A DNA stretch of 64,000 nucleotides from JADGHX01 sp035760965 (GTDB lineage: Bacteria > Pseudomonadota > Gammaproteobacteria > Steroidobacterales > Steroidobacteraceae), in the NCBI GenBank assembly GCA_035760965.1, contig DASTRY010000018.1, positions 45,696 to 109,695 of the forward strand, given 5' to 3'. The number at the start of each line of letters is the position of its first letter. The first letter of the stretch is position 1. Shown here piece after piece: positions 45,236-54,555 of the stretch. Both the position numbers and the translations under genes were made by a program. The notes below the pieces were generated by a model. The model searched no databases. It saw nothing but the letters and a program-made list of their open reading frames with translations, and was not told the DNA's origin.

Positions 45236-45778
45236 TCAGGCTTCCCGCATGGCGGCGCCGTGCTCGATGAGTTGCAGGCGGCCGTCGTCGTTCGCGAGAA
45301 CCGTGATGGATGCGTTGGCGGGCTTGAATGGCGCGAACTCGTCGCGCCCGAGTGCGGCGCCGAGGGCGACATTGATCGCGACGAAGTGTGAGAAGACAAC
45401 GATGTCCTGCTCACACGCCGTCAAAAAGTCGAGCACGGCGTGGCGCCACTGGAGCAAGGCGCGATCGGCGGCGCTCCAGCCGCCGTGCATGACTTTCTGC
45501 AACCAGAGCGGGCGTTCATCGAGGCGCATGCGGGGCGTGGGCAACTCCGCCACCGCTTCGACGATGCGTGCAGTCGTGCGCCATGCGGCCTCGAGTGGCG
45601 CGGCGGTTTCCCGCGCGCGCCGCAAGGGACTGGACGCGATCGCGAGCGGGCCGAGGGGCGCTAATCGTTTGGCGGTTGCGTGCGCTTGCTGGAGGCCGAT
45701 CTCGCTGAGTCCGGGGTCCGTCGCTTCGGTCCAGTGCGCCGTCGCTTCGCCGTGTCGTACGAGGTAGATCCGTGCCAC
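45236..45778 (-). CDS. Histidine phosphatase family protein (phosphoglycerate mutase-like)
   Basis: This 180-residue protein has the RHG motif (IYLVRHGEATAHW) near the start, ASSPLRRARETAAP with the second catalytic arginine, and FSHFVAIN as the second histidine site. That layout matches the GpmB/CobC-like phosphatase branch. The substrate cannot be read. Convergent with the MAPEG gene. Confidence 0.85.
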   Translation of the reverse strand: MARIYLVRHGEATAHWTEATDPGLSEIGLQQAHATAKRLAPLGPLAIASSPLRRARETAAPLEAAWRTTARIVEAVAELPTPRMRLDERPLWLQKVMHGGWSAADRALLQWRHAVLDFLTACEQDIVVFSHFVAINVALGAALGRDEFAPFKPANASITVLANDDGRLQLIEHGAAMREA

Positions 45779-45857
45779 GGCGGGATATTGCCGGCTCGGC
45801 GCGGTCGTTGGCTAGAGCGAAAGGCCTCGTTCGCTTCGCGCGAGCTTGTGGCGTCCG

Positions 45858-46949
45858 CTAACGCTTATTGGCCCGCTTCTGCACGTCCACTTTCAAATGC
45901 CGCACGCCCGTTTCGCTCAGCGAATCGGGGTCGTTCCAGATCTCACTCGCGGCGAGCAGCTCCAGCGTTTCATCCAGACTGTCTTTGCGAGTCTTGCGCG
46001 CGGCGGGCGCGGGCGCCGCTTGCATCGGTTTCGACGGCTCGCGGTCCGCCTTCAAGACGTCGTCGATGCGCTGGCTGACAGGGTCGTTCCGCTGTGCCGG
46101 CTCGGACAGCGCAGCAACGTCGATCGGATTCTCCGTCGCGCGCTTCCGCTCGTCTTCGGTGATCGGCACGACAGCCACCGACTCGAAGCTCGAGCGCACG
46201 TAGTACGCGACTTGCTTGGCCGAGATGGCGTCGCTGAAGAATCCGAGCCGGAGCGCGTACCACAAACGATCCTCCGAGCCGGGCGTCGTGTAGAGCGTGT
46301 AGGCCTTGAAGATCGACAGCGCCGGGACGGAACGCAGATCAATCGGCGACGTGGAGGAGCTGAGCTGCACGGCGAACGACACCGGCGCGCTTTGGGCGAC
46401 GGCTTCCTTGAGCGCGCGGCGAACCTGCGTGTCGTCGGGCCTAAGCAGCGAGATATCCGCGGCGTTCTTCTCGGCCGCGGCATCGCCGGGCTCCGCAGTG
46501 AAACGGCGCGTGTCGAGAATGCGCAGCACCTGTGTATCGGAAAGGGGCTCGTCCTTCGCGCTGCGACTGGTCGCGCTCGGCGTCGGTGCAGAAACCGGCG
46601 CTGCCGGGGGTGACAACGTGGGCGCGGTGGCGTCGCGCTTGTGGAGGAGCGCGGCGGGTGCGCGCATCGGCGCCGCATTCGGATAAGCGCCGCGCATGAG
46701 CTGCGCCCACTTCTGGGCTTCGCCGAGCGACCCGAAGTAGCCCATGTGCAGGTACAGCCGTTCGCTGCCATCCGGCTGCATGGCGCGGCTGGTGAAGAAG
46801 GTGAATTGCTTGAGGTGCGGCGACTGCGGCGGTCGTATCGCGACGGGCGCAGCCAAGCGACAGAGCGTGAGAATGAACGGATCGGCTGGAGTCGGCCCGG
46901 CATGTCCGGTGCTCGACGGCACCACGGACGGGTTCGTTCTGAATGTCAT
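45858..46949 (-). CDS. Hypothetical protein with SPOR-like repeats
   Basis: This 363-residue protein has a region LYLHMGYFGSLGEAQKWAQLMR (about 65-90) and a second YALRLGFFSDAISAKQVAYYVR (about 240-265). Both have the SPOR-like G-Y/F-F-S/G-x(3)-A pattern used to bind denuded peptidoglycan strands. Between them is a Pro/Ala-rich linker. No signal peptide or membrane helix is evident, which is odd for a SPOR protein, so the real location is uncertain. Divergent from nothing recognisable upstream. Confidence 0.65.
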   Translation of the reverse strand: MTFRTNPSVVPSSTGHAGPTPADPFILTLCRLAAPVAIRPPQSPHLKQFTFFTSRAMQPDGSERLYLHMGYFGSLGEAQKWAQLMRGAYPNAAPMRAPAALLHKRDATAPTLSPPAAPVSAPTPSATSRSAKDEPLSDTQVLRILDTRRFTAEPGDAAAEKNAADISLLRPDDTQVRRALKEAVAQSAPVSFAVQLSSSTSPIDLRSVPALSIFKAYTLYTTPGSEDRLWYALRLGFFSDAISAKQVAYYVRSSFESVAVVPITEDERKRATENPIDVAALSEPAQRNDPVSQRIDDVLKADREPSKPMQAAPAPAARKTRKDSLDETLELLAASEIWNDPDSLSETGVRHLKVDVQKRANKR

Positions 46950-47137
46950 CGCACCTCCCCGGTGGCAACCCCGCTACCCGACATGTGCGACGTCGGGCCG
47001 GTGGCTTTGCGTCCCCGCCTCACGACGGGTTTGCGTCAACGAGACCGGAGTGTCGGCACGTCTTTAATGCGAGTCAAGAAGCAAATACCGCGGTTGAGAC
47101 CGCGCGTCGCACTAGTGACGCGGAGGCCAGATTAAGT

Positions 47138-48205
47138 TCAGTGAATCGAGCTCTGAGCGGGGTGGTCGCCGGCACGCGACGCAGTACGAGCCGTGGGTTT
47201 CAGCACCCAGATCGCGGCCGGCTCGTCGTGCGACGCGCGGATCGCGACGAAGAGTCGGTCGAGCTCGGGAACGAAGAGGCCGGTCCGCGAGCCGCTCGAG
47301 GTCGCAAATCGTCCCGCCGACGTCAAACGCTCGCCCGAAGCATCCAGCACATCGACGTAGCCCTGACCGCAGATGACGTAGATCTCGTGTCGCGCAGAAT
47401 CCGCGAACACATCGTCGGAATCGGAGCAGACGTCGATGCCGTTCTGCGCGCGGCCCGTGCGCGTGTCATATGTCTGCAAACGAGCGGGACTGCGGAACAC
47501 CGCGATCACACGACTGCCCGGCGGGTCGAGCGCGAGCGGATAATTCGCACGCAGGTTTCCTGTCGGCCACGTTGTCACCTGCTGATTCTTCGCGCGCGAG
47601 ACGACTGCAATGTGGCCCGCGTCGGGCACGTTGACGAAAATGCGGTCGCCGTTCGGATCGAGCTGAAAGCTTTCGGGGTGGCCTTGCAGCGGGATGTTCG
47701 CGATGCGTGTGCGAGTCGCTGCGTCGATGACGGCAAGGGCGCCGTCGCCGTATCCCACGTAGACGCGATGCGCTTCGCGATCGATTCGCACGTTGTCCGC
47801 ATCGGTGCCCAATGAGAGCGCGCCGAGCGGCGTGAAATCGGCGCCGCGGAAGATTCGGGTTGTTCCGTCGCCGCCGCTTGCGACATAGATGGTGTCGGTG
47901 CTCGGTTCGTATGCGATGCCCTGAGGCTCGTTGAAACCTGGCACGGTACGAATCACCTTGCGGGTCTCGAGATCCACGATGCCGATGCTGTTGTTGCCGA
48001 GCTCGGCGACGTAGAGGCGCTGTCGTGTGGGATCGAACGCAAGATGGTCGATGCGGCCCGAGACATCGCCGAGTGGAATTCTCGCTTCGAGAGTGAGCGG
48101 GGCGGCGTTCGCAGCCGATGCGGGTTCACGCGCTCCAAGCGAAGCAAGCAGAGCGAGAAACCCAATCGAGCGGAGCCGCGTCCGCGAGTGGAGCCGGCCC
48201 GGCAT
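47138..48205 (-). CDS. Secreted YncE-like beta-propeller protein
   Basis: This 355-residue protein has a signal peptide (RSIGFLALLASLGAREPASA) followed by seven-bladed-propeller repeats such as GRIDHLAFDPTRQRLYVAEL, PQGIAYEPSTDTIYVASGG and ADNVRIDREAHRVYVGYG. YncE-type propellers are periplasmic and bind ligands or DNA; the role here is unknown. The ATG at 48205 is preferred because the upstream frame runs into an 18-bp repeat array and would spoil the signal peptide. Confidence 0.8.
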   Translation of the reverse strand: MPGRLHSRTRLRSIGFLALLASLGAREPASAANAAPLTLEARIPLGDVSGRIDHLAFDPTRQRLYVAELGNNSIGIVDLETRKVIRTVPGFNEPQGIAYEPSTDTIYVASGGDGTTRIFRGADFTPLGALSLGTDADNVRIDREAHRVYVGYGDGALAVIDAATRTRIANIPLQGHPESFQLDPNGDRIFVNVPDAGHIAVVSRAKNQQVTTWPTGNLRANYPLALDPPGSRVIAVFRSPARLQTYDTRTGRAQNGIDVCSDSDDVFADSARHEIYVICGQGYVDVLDASGERLTSAGRFATSSGSRTGLFVPELDRLFVAIRASHDEPAAIWVLKPTARTASRAGDHPAQSSIH

Positions 48206-48211
48206 GGCGAG

Positions 48212-48355
48212 CTGAGTAGCCAAGCCTCGCCAGCCCGGTGAGTTGCGCCAGCCCGGCGAGCCGCATTCGCCCGGCGAGCCGCACTGGCCTAGCGAGCCGC
48301 GCCAGCTCAGCGAGCCGCGCGAGCCCAGCAAGCCGCGCCGAGGCAGCAAACCGCG
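48212..48355. repeat. 18-bp tandem array before the beta-propeller gene
   Basis: Eight copies of exact 18-base length run from 48212 to 48355, with a consensus near CCAGCCCGGCGAGCCGCG. The first copy (48212-48229) is the most diverged. It starts six bases ahead of the minus-strand ATG at 48205, so it forms the leader of that gene. Because 18 is a multiple of three, one minus frame reads as a leucine/alanine-rich hexapeptide repeat; coding is not otherwise supported. Confidence 0.8.
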
Positions 48356-48462
48356 ACAGCACGCGCGCACGTGCGGATGCGAGATGCAGACGTTCCCGCG
48401 GAAACGTGCCGGAAGGAACACGCCGCACCGGCGGGCCGAAGCGAGCCAGCCGGCGCGAGCCA

Positions 48463-49089
48463 TCAGCTGTTCCGGCCGGTGTACACCGGAAAGCGAAAGT
48501 AGAACCGCGCGAACGGCTCGTGGCTGGTCGACGAATCGAGCCAGTGACGGCGCACTTCACGGAACGTCTCTTCCGCGATGAGCGCGCCATCGCTGGCGCG
48601 CCACAGGCGGGTCATCGATTCCTGGTAATGCTCCTTTGCGTACCGCGACGGATTGAGCGGCGCGCGCGTGACCAGCGCGCCGCCTTCGCACCACCATTCC
48701 CGAGCCTTCACCGACTCTTCGTTGCCCGCCGTGTCGAATGCGCGAAAGGTCGGGCGACCCGACGCGTCGACGTCGATGCGCACGGACGCGCGCGGCGGAA
48801 ACGCGGGTACGCCGTTCATGCCTCGCTCGGCGAACGACACGAGCGACCCGATGTTGGGCCACACCACCATGTAGAGCCAAGCTGTCGAGTTCGCCGGGGC
48901 GGCGACGCCGAGCTCGCTATACGTTCCGGCGATCTGCTCGCAGGCGCTCGAGCTGGACACCCACGTATCGGGCGGGGTCGCCGCGCCCTGGATGGCCGTG
49001 TGGGCACATGCCGTCAGCAGAGTCCCTGCCGCAACGGCCGCTAGCGTCACCGCGACGGGAAGGCGGGGAGTGTGCGGGTGTCCGGACAT
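48463..49089 (-). CDS. Hypothetical lipoprotein (CpcT/CpeT-like)
   Basis: This 208-residue protein has a lipoprotein signal (VTLAAVAAGTLLTACAH, Cys in LTAC). SEQIAGTYSELG-like CEQIAGTYSELGVAA opens the mature domain and YQESMTRLWRASDGALIAEE lies later. The fold resembles CpcT-like calycins only weakly, so function stays open. An ATG at 49107 would add six residues; neither start has a clear ribosome site. Confidence 0.65.
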   Translation of the reverse strand: MSGHPHTPRLPVAVTLAAVAAGTLLTACAHTAIQGAATPPDTWVSSSSACEQIAGTYSELGVAAPANSTAWLYMVVWPNIGSLVSFAERGMNGVPAFPPRASVRIDVDASGRPTFRAFDTAGNEESVKAREWWCEGGALVTRAPLNPSRYAKEHYQESMTRLWRASDGALIAEETFREVRRHWLDSSTSHEPFARFYFRFPVYTGRNS

Positions 49090-49107
49090 GTGCAGAAGAA
49101 TAGCCAT

Positions 49108-49458
49108 GCGGGATTGCGTCTGTCACTGCGGGCGCGGTGGGTGCCGATTGCCGCGGCTGATTCGCGATGAGGTCTCGTCTCGGAGTCTGCACTCAGCCAC
49201 TTCGAGCGGGCGCCGTTTAGCAGAGCGTTTGACGCGCTCCCGTCCCGCGTCCACCGCACGCGCGCCGGTGCCGCCGTCGTCAGCACACGTAATCGGCCGC
49301 CGCCGTTCGCGCGCGTCGCAGTGTCCCGTCGTCCCCACACGTCTCGGTGCTGCTGCTGTCTGCGCGCGTCGACCGCAGTGCCGTTCCGCTCGAATGACAC
49401 CCTCTGCAGCGGAGCGCGCGCTTGCGGCGAATGCCACCCTTGATGGCATCATTGCACG
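49108..49458. other. Intergenic stretch without a recognised gene
   Basis: About 350 bases between divergent genes. There is loose repetition of GCCGTCGTC-CACACG-type words but no domain-like frame on either strand. It should hold the promoters of the flanking lipoprotein and thioesterase genes. Confidence 0.5.
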
Positions 49459-49905
49459 ATGCAAGCGCCGCAGATCGAGTGGGATTATCCCGAGCCGTTC
49501 ACCCTGTCCCTCGTCGTGATCGATTCCGAGATCGACGAGTATCGCCACGTCAACAACGCTGCGTATGTCCGTTGGCTCGATCGCTGTGCATGGGCGCACT
49601 CGGCGTCGCTCGGCGTTTCCCTCGAGGACTGCCTCCGCATGGACCGGGGGATGGCGGTGCGCCGTTCCGAGCTCGAGTATCTGGCCCCAGCCTTCATCGA
49701 CGACAAGGTGATCGTGGCCACGTGGATCGCGCACAGCGATCAAAAGCTGCGCGTCACGCGCAAATTCCAGATCGTTGCCGAGGAGACGGGAAAAACTCTC
49801 GTGCGCGCCACCGTCAACTATGTGTGCTTGATGCTCTCGACGGGTCGTCCCGTGCGCATGCCACCGGCATTTCTCGAGCGGTATCGGCCGACCGAGCAGC
49901 GCTGA
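49459..49905 (+). CDS. Acyl-CoA thioesterase, 4HBT hotdog family
   Basis: This 148-residue single hotdog domain has IDEYRHVNNAAYVRWLDRCAW, the 4HBT signature where the aspartate of other members (D-x-x-GHVNN) is replaced in part, and LEYLAPAFIDDKVIVATWI. It hydrolyses an acyl-CoA or aryl-CoA thioester. No neighbour indicates the substrate. Confidence 0.87.
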   Translation: MQAPQIEWDYPEPFTLSLVVIDSEIDEYRHVNNAAYVRWLDRCAWAHSASLGVSLEDCLRMDRGMAVRRSELEYLAPAFIDDKVIVATWIAHSDQKLRVTRKFQIVAEETGKTLVRATVNYVCLMLSTGRPVRMPPAFLERYRPTEQR

Positions 49906-50109
49906 GCAAAGTACATTGGCGCGGACGCGCGCAGTCAGGATTCACGGCGAGGACGCGCAGTGACACTCGCGCCACACGATGCACTTTTTTCACACCTCAC
50001 TGCGCAGTGAACACTGGTTGGAATAGTTCACGATTCCGCGCTGTCGTGTTCGACATAACGCCTCGCAGGTTTGACATCAAGCGCGCCGGTCGAACAACCT
50101 CGCGTCCCC

Positions 50110-50733
50110 ATGTTCACGGCATTGCTACAGGAAGTGCGCATATGGCCCGTCGCGTGGCGGCGACGGTTTCGTCTGTTCTGGCTCCACGGCGAGAAGGGCA
50201 ATCTCATTTTCGCGGGGGCACTCGCAGTGCCGTTTCTCGCGCTGGGGCTGATCGTGTACATCGCATACGGCGAACGTCTGCAGGCTGCGCCCCTGCAATA
50301 CGAGGCCGCGGAGCGCGAGGCTTCAGCGGAGAGAAAGCGCGCGATGGATCTGCAGTGCCTTGCGGAGAACGTCTATTTCGAGGCGCGCGGCGAGCCGCTC
50401 GACGGGCAATTCGCCGTGGCGGAAGTCACGCTGAATCGGGTGCGATCGAAATACTTCCCGCACACGATCTGCGGCGTCGTTCACGAGCAGCACTGGGACC
50501 CGATTCGAAAACGGTACGTCGCGCACTTCTCGTGGACGGAGCTGGGGCCGATGTATCCGCAGGACACGGCGGCGTGGAAGCAGGCGATGGCCGTCGCAAC
50601 GGCTACGTACGACGACACGCATCAGCCGATCGTGCCAGGCGCTCTGTACTATCACACGACGGACATCCGGCCGTCATGGGCGAAGACGAAGAGGGCGGTG
50701 GCAACGATCGGCAATCACGTGTTCTACCGCTGA
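50110..50733 (+). CDS. SleB-like cell wall hydrolase
   Basis: This 207-residue protein has a membrane segment (NLIFAGALAVPFLALGLIVYIA) near residues 35-57 and a SleB hydrolase domain: LAENVYFEARGEPLDGQFAV with the catalytic glutamate, then TICGVVHEQHWDP and YYHTTDIRPSWA. It cuts peptidoglycan. ATG 50110 is used; a TTG at 50071 would lengthen it by 13 residues. Confidence 0.83.
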   Translation: MFTALLQEVRIWPVAWRRRFRLFWLHGEKGNLIFAGALAVPFLALGLIVYIAYGERLQAAPLQYEAAEREASAERKRAMDLQCLAENVYFEARGEPLDGQFAVAEVTLNRVRSKYFPHTICGVVHEQHWDPIRKRYVAHFSWTELGPMYPQDTAAWKQAMAVATATYDDTHQPIVPGALYYHTTDIRPSWAKTKRAVATIGNHVFYR

Positions 50734-50739
50734 TGGCGG

Positions 50740-52422
50740 CTATTTCCGCTGCGCGGCGGACTTGTCGCGCAGCGCCTTGAACTCGCTACCCGCTTTCCAT
50801 TCCGGCCAGCGCTTCGAGCTCGCGAGCGACTTGCCGACGTTGTAGAGCAGCGTGACGTCCTCGGCCTCGCCCGTGAAATCGAGGTTCGGCGTCCACTCGT
50901 CCTTCGGCTGGTGATAGCGCTTCGCGTTGTAGTCTTCCTGCAGCGCGTGGCCCTTCTCTCGACCGCCGTTCACGAGGTCCTCGCCCGGCTCGAACGACAC
51001 CGCCGGCACGCCCACCTTCGAGAACGGAAAGTGATCCGAGCGAAAGAAGCTGCCCGCTTCCGGCTTCGGATCCGGCGAGAGCGTGCGGCCCTGTGCGCGT
51101 CCGGCCGCCTCCAGCTCGTCCACGACGGTGTTTGCGCCGAACGTGGTGAAGTCCTTCTCACGCCCGAAGAGTCCCATGCTGTCCATGTTGATGACGGCGA
51201 CGGTGGTGGCGAGCGGGTACAGCGGATTCGTCGCGTAGTACTCCGATCCCAGCAAGCCTTTCTCCTCCGCCGTCACTGCAAGGAACACGACCGACCGCTG
51301 CGGCTTCGGCGCGGATGCGAACACGCGCGCGAGCTCGAGCAGCGCCGCCACGCCACTCGCGTTGTCAACGGCGCCGTTGAAGATGCGATCGCCGGTTGCG
51401 TCCGGTGTGCCGACGCCGAGATGGTCCCAGTGCGCCGAGTAAATGAGCGTCTGGTCCGGATGGGTAGTGCCAGGAAGCAATCCGACCACGTTCTTCGAGA
51501 CCACCGTCTCGCGCTTCACGCGATAGTTCGCGGAGAACGTCACACCCTTCAGAGGAACCGCGCGGAACGTGTTCGACTGCGCCTGCTTCTTCAGCGCCTC
51601 GAAATCGAGACCCGCTTGCTTCAGCAGGTCCACCGCGAGATCCCGCTGGATCCAGGCCTCGATGTCGACATGCGACGCGCGCGGATTCTTGCGCAGGATG
51701 TCGAAGATGGCGTTGGTGTTCGAGTTCTCGACCGTCGCCCAGCCGTACGAGGCGGGCGCGGTTTCGTGCACGACGAAGATGCCGAGCGCGCCGTGGCGTG
51801 CGCCTTCTTCGTACTTGTAGGTCCAGCGGCCATAGTAGGTCATGGCCTTGCCGCCGAACAGTCCGGAGTTCGTTTCGTAATCAGGGTCGTTGACGAGGAC
51901 GATGCCGATTTTGCCGTGCATGTCGACGCCTTGGTAATCGTCCCACTTGCGCTCGGGCGCGGTGACGCCGTAGCCGAGGAAGACGAGCGGGACGTCTTTG
52001 ACCTGCACCTTGTCGATGTTCGTCGCGGCCGCGCGGACGGCAATGTCTTTGCCTTGCGTGAGCGCGCGGTGCTGACCACCGGCCGTGACGCTGAGATCGA
52101 TCGGGCCGTCGATGTTGAACTGCGCGAGCGGGACGTCTTGCGTCCAGGCGCGCTTGCCATTTTTGAGATCGCCACCGGGCTGCAGGCCGACGGCCTTCAT
52201 CTGTTCGGTGATGTACGCGACGGTTTTCTGCTCACCGGCCGTTGCCGGGCCGCGGCCCTCGAACGCGTCCGAGGAGAGCGTTTTGACGTGAGCGGAAAGC
52301 CGCGCGGGGTCGACGGTTGCGTCCGTGCTGGCCGGGACAGACAGCGCGGTGAGGCAAAGCGCGAGCGCGGCGCTAGCCGCATGCGCGAGCCGGAATTTCG
52401 AATCAGTACGATGGGTTTTCAT
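50740..52422 (-). CDS. M28 family zinc peptidase, secreted
   Basis: This 560-residue protein has a signal peptide (HAASAALALCLTALSVPA). The M28 catalytic core has YSAHWDHLGVG and GAVDNASGVAALLELAR (first zinc ligands), TAEEKGLLGSEYYA with the catalytic glutamate, and FRSDHFPFSKVGVPAV. A PA domain insertion lies around 130-280 (VFLGYGVTAPERKWDDYQG). Aminopeptidase activity in the periplasm is expected. It is convergent with the SleB gene. Confidence 0.92.
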   Translation of the reverse strand: MKTHRTDSKFRLAHAASAALALCLTALSVPASTDATVDPARLSAHVKTLSSDAFEGRGPATAGEQKTVAYITEQMKAVGLQPGGDLKNGKRAWTQDVPLAQFNIDGPIDLSVTAGGQHRALTQGKDIAVRAAATNIDKVQVKDVPLVFLGYGVTAPERKWDDYQGVDMHGKIGIVLVNDPDYETNSGLFGGKAMTYYGRWTYKYEEGARHGALGIFVVHETAPASYGWATVENSNTNAIFDILRKNPRASHVDIEAWIQRDLAVDLLKQAGLDFEALKKQAQSNTFRAVPLKGVTFSANYRVKRETVVSKNVVGLLPGTTHPDQTLIYSAHWDHLGVGTPDATGDRIFNGAVDNASGVAALLELARVFASAPKPQRSVVFLAVTAEEKGLLGSEYYATNPLYPLATTVAVINMDSMGLFGREKDFTTFGANTVVDELEAAGRAQGRTLSPDPKPEAGSFFRSDHFPFSKVGVPAVSFEPGEDLVNGGREKGHALQEDYNAKRYHQPKDEWTPNLDFTGEAEDVTLLYNVGKSLASSKRWPEWKAGSEFKALRDKSAAQRK

Positions 52423-52543
52423 GGCGCGCGAGGATAGCGCTCGAGGACGGTGCACGCGAGGTTCGCGGCCGGCGTTCGGCGAGCGCTGGACTCAGATCGT
52501 CGCTCAGTGTCGTCGTTCGGCGGGCTGTGCCATGCTCATCTGC

Positions 52544-53143
52544 ATGGGAAAGTCGCGACTCGAAGCGTTCAGCGATGGCGTGATCGCCATCATCATCACG
52601 ATCATGGTGCTCGAGCTGAAAGCGCCTCATCACGCAACGTTCGAAGCGCTGCGGCCGCTCGTGCCGGTGTTTTTGAGCTACGCATTGAGCTTTTTGTACA
52701 TCGGCATCTACTGGAGCAACCACCACCACCTGCTGCACGCCACGCACAACGTGAACGGCGGCATTCTGTGGGCCAACCTGCACCTGCTCTTTTGGCTCTC
52801 CCTGGTCCCGTTCACCACGGCGTGGATGGACGAGAACCACTACGAGCCGGCACCGACCGCGCTGTACGGTGCCGTGCTGCTGATGGCCGCGATTGCGTAC
52901 TTCATCCTGCAGCAGTTGATCATCCGCACGCAGGGGCCTGATTCGATCCTGAAGCGGGCGGTGGGGATGGACTGGAAAGGGAAGCTGTCGCCGTTCGCCT
53001 ATCTTGCGGCGATTCTGCTCGCGCCGTGGTCGTCATGGATGCCACAGGCGCTGTACGTCATCGTCGCGCTGGTGTGGTTGATTCCCGATCGACGCATCGA
53101 GCTCCTCTTTCGCGGCGAGCAAGTGGGGAAGTCCGCGCCGTAG
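52544..53143 (+). CDS. TMEM175-like (DUF1211) potassium channel protein
   Basis: This 199-residue protein has six helices. The first holds RLEAFSDGVIAIIITI with the FSDG motif of the TMEM175 selectivity helix; YWSNHHHLLHAT follows in helix three. Bacterial TMEM175 forms tetrameric potassium channels. ATG 52544 begins at the conserved block; an ATG at 52532 adds four residues. Confidence 0.88.
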   Translation: MGKSRLEAFSDGVIAIIITIMVLELKAPHHATFEALRPLVPVFLSYALSFLYIGIYWSNHHHLLHATHNVNGGILWANLHLLFWLSLVPFTTAWMDENHYEPAPTALYGAVLLMAAIAYFILQQLIIRTQGPDSILKRAVGMDWKGKLSPFAYLAAILLAPWSSWMPQALYVIVALVWLIPDRRIELLFRGEQVGKSAP

Positions 53144-53178
53144 GTCTGGTCGCTTCGCCCGTGCGAGTCGGGGACGCT

Positions 53179-53195
53179 CCCGCCTTCGCGGCGGG
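53179..53195. terminator. Terminator-like hairpin between convergent genes
   Basis: CCCGCC and GGCGGG form a 6-bp stem with the stable loop TTCGC, between the ends of the channel and cytochrome genes. It could serve both strands. Confidence 0.45.
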
Positions 53196-53228
53196 GCGGG
53201 CGACCCGCCACCACACGCGGCGCGCCTG

Positions 53229-53762
53229 CTACTTCGGCGTTTCCTGGTTCGGATACCAGAATTTGACGTGACAGGCCTCGCAGACCTGATCTAGGCGCCC
53301 CGACACATCCGCGAGCTGGGTCGCATCCTTCTTCTGCGCCGCCGCGATCACCTCGTCCATCGACGCCGTGAGCTGCTGCGCAAAGGCGCGGAACACTTTC
53401 GGCTCCGCGTCGAGAATCTTCTGCACATCCTTCGCGCCGAAGGCGTCGGGCGTGCCTTCGCCCTCGATCTTCTGCCCGGGTCCGGCGGCCATCACGTGAT
53501 CCGCCTGCGCGAGCGTCTGCGACGCCTGCTTCACTTTGCCCGCCGCGGCGGCGATCTTCGCCCAATCGGCCGGCTTCAGCTTGGAGCCGTCGGGATTGCC
53601 CTGGTCGTCCATCGCCTGGTTGCCGACGTCCCAGACCACCTGCGCTTGGGGCGCCACGACGTTCTTCATCAGCTCGTGGAGATTGGCCGCGGGGCTTGAA
53701 TTCCCCGCATACGCGCTCATGCACATGAGCCCGCCAGCCAGCAGCAACAAGGACGGCTTCAT
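53229..53762 (-). CDS. Cytochrome c-prime family (class II cytochrome c)
   Basis: This 177-residue protein has a signal peptide (KPSLLLLAGGLMCMSAYA), a four-helix-bundle profile, and a single heme motif close to the C-terminus, CEACHVKFWYP. This C-terminal placement with the helix before it is characteristic of cytochrome c-prime and c-556. Such proteins bind NO or shuttle electrons. The ATG at 53762 has GAGGGAT upstream. Confidence 0.88.
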   Translation of the reverse strand: MKPSLLLLAGGLMCMSAYAGNSSPAANLHELMKNVVAPQAQVVWDVGNQAMDDQGNPDGSKLKPADWAKIAAAAGKVKQASQTLAQADHVMAAGPGQKIEGEGTPDAFGAKDVQKILDAEPKVFRAFAQQLTASMDEVIAAAQKKDATQLADVSGRLDQVCEACHVKFWYPNQETPK

Positions 53763-54001
53763 CGGTATCCCTCGCGACATGGGACGTCGACCATCGGTTT
53801 GGGGCTAGAGCGGGACAAGTTAATAACCGTTGCCAGGACGTTGTGCAACGGCGTTAGCGGCGGGCGCGGTCGCTGCTTGGTCGAAGATAGCCTTACTTGC
53901 GAGGCACGGAGCGGGCGAAGGAACCGGCGGACGGGCCGTAGAATGTCGCGCCGCTGTCCTGAGAATGGCAGCGAGCCTCGGAGTCCATCAGCGGAGTCTT
54001 C

Positions 54002-54481
54002 ATGTCCAAGGCAACACGCGCCACCCAGGCGCTGGAGGCCGCCGGCGTTCCATTCACTGTGCACAGCTATGAGTACGACCCTAACGCCGATCGCATCGGC
54101 ATTCAGGCGGCGCAGGCGCTGGGCGAGTCGCCAGAGAGGGTGCTGAAGACACTCATGGCGTTGGTGGACGGCAAGCCGGTGTGCGTGATCGTTCCCTCCG
54201 ATCGCGAGGTGGCGATGAAAAAGCTCGCCGCCGCGTTCGGCGGCAAATCCGCGCAGATGATGCCACCGGCCGACGCGGAGCGAGTCACCGGCTACAAGGT
54301 GGGCGGCATTAGTCCCTTCGGGCAGATGCGCAAGGTGCCGACGGCCATGGAGGTTCAGGCGCTCGCCCACGATCTCGTGTACATCAATGCGGGACAGCGG
54401 GGGTTGCAGGTCCGCATCGATCCCAAGACGGCCTTGCGCGTGCTGGGCGCCGTGGCGGCGGCGCTCGTCGCCGGAAGTTGA
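54002..54481 (+). CDS. ybaK: Cys-tRNA(Pro)/Cys-tRNA(Cys) deacylase YbaK/EbsC
   Basis: This 159-residue YbaK-type editing domain has VHSYEYDPNADRIGIQAAQ, the conserved lysine in ERVLKTLMAL, VTGYKVGGISPFGQ and YINAGQRGLQVRIDP. It removes mischarged cysteine from tRNA(Pro). Upstream is a 240-base gap with an imperfect CCGTTGC/GCAACGG dyad near 53829, otherwise without features. Confidence 0.93.
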   Translation: MSKATRATQALEAAGVPFTVHSYEYDPNADRIGIQAAQALGESPERVLKTLMALVDGKPVCVIVPSDREVAMKKLAAAFGGKSAQMMPPADAERVTGYKVGGISPFGQMRKVPTAMEVQALAHDLVYINAGQRGLQVRIDPKTALRVLGAVAAALVAGS

Positions 54482-54555
54482 TGTCTGGATCGGTACCGGC
54501 TCGCGAGGCCGGCGGGCGCCGCGCGTCAGGGGAGACTGGGTGAAACGCTCGCGGA

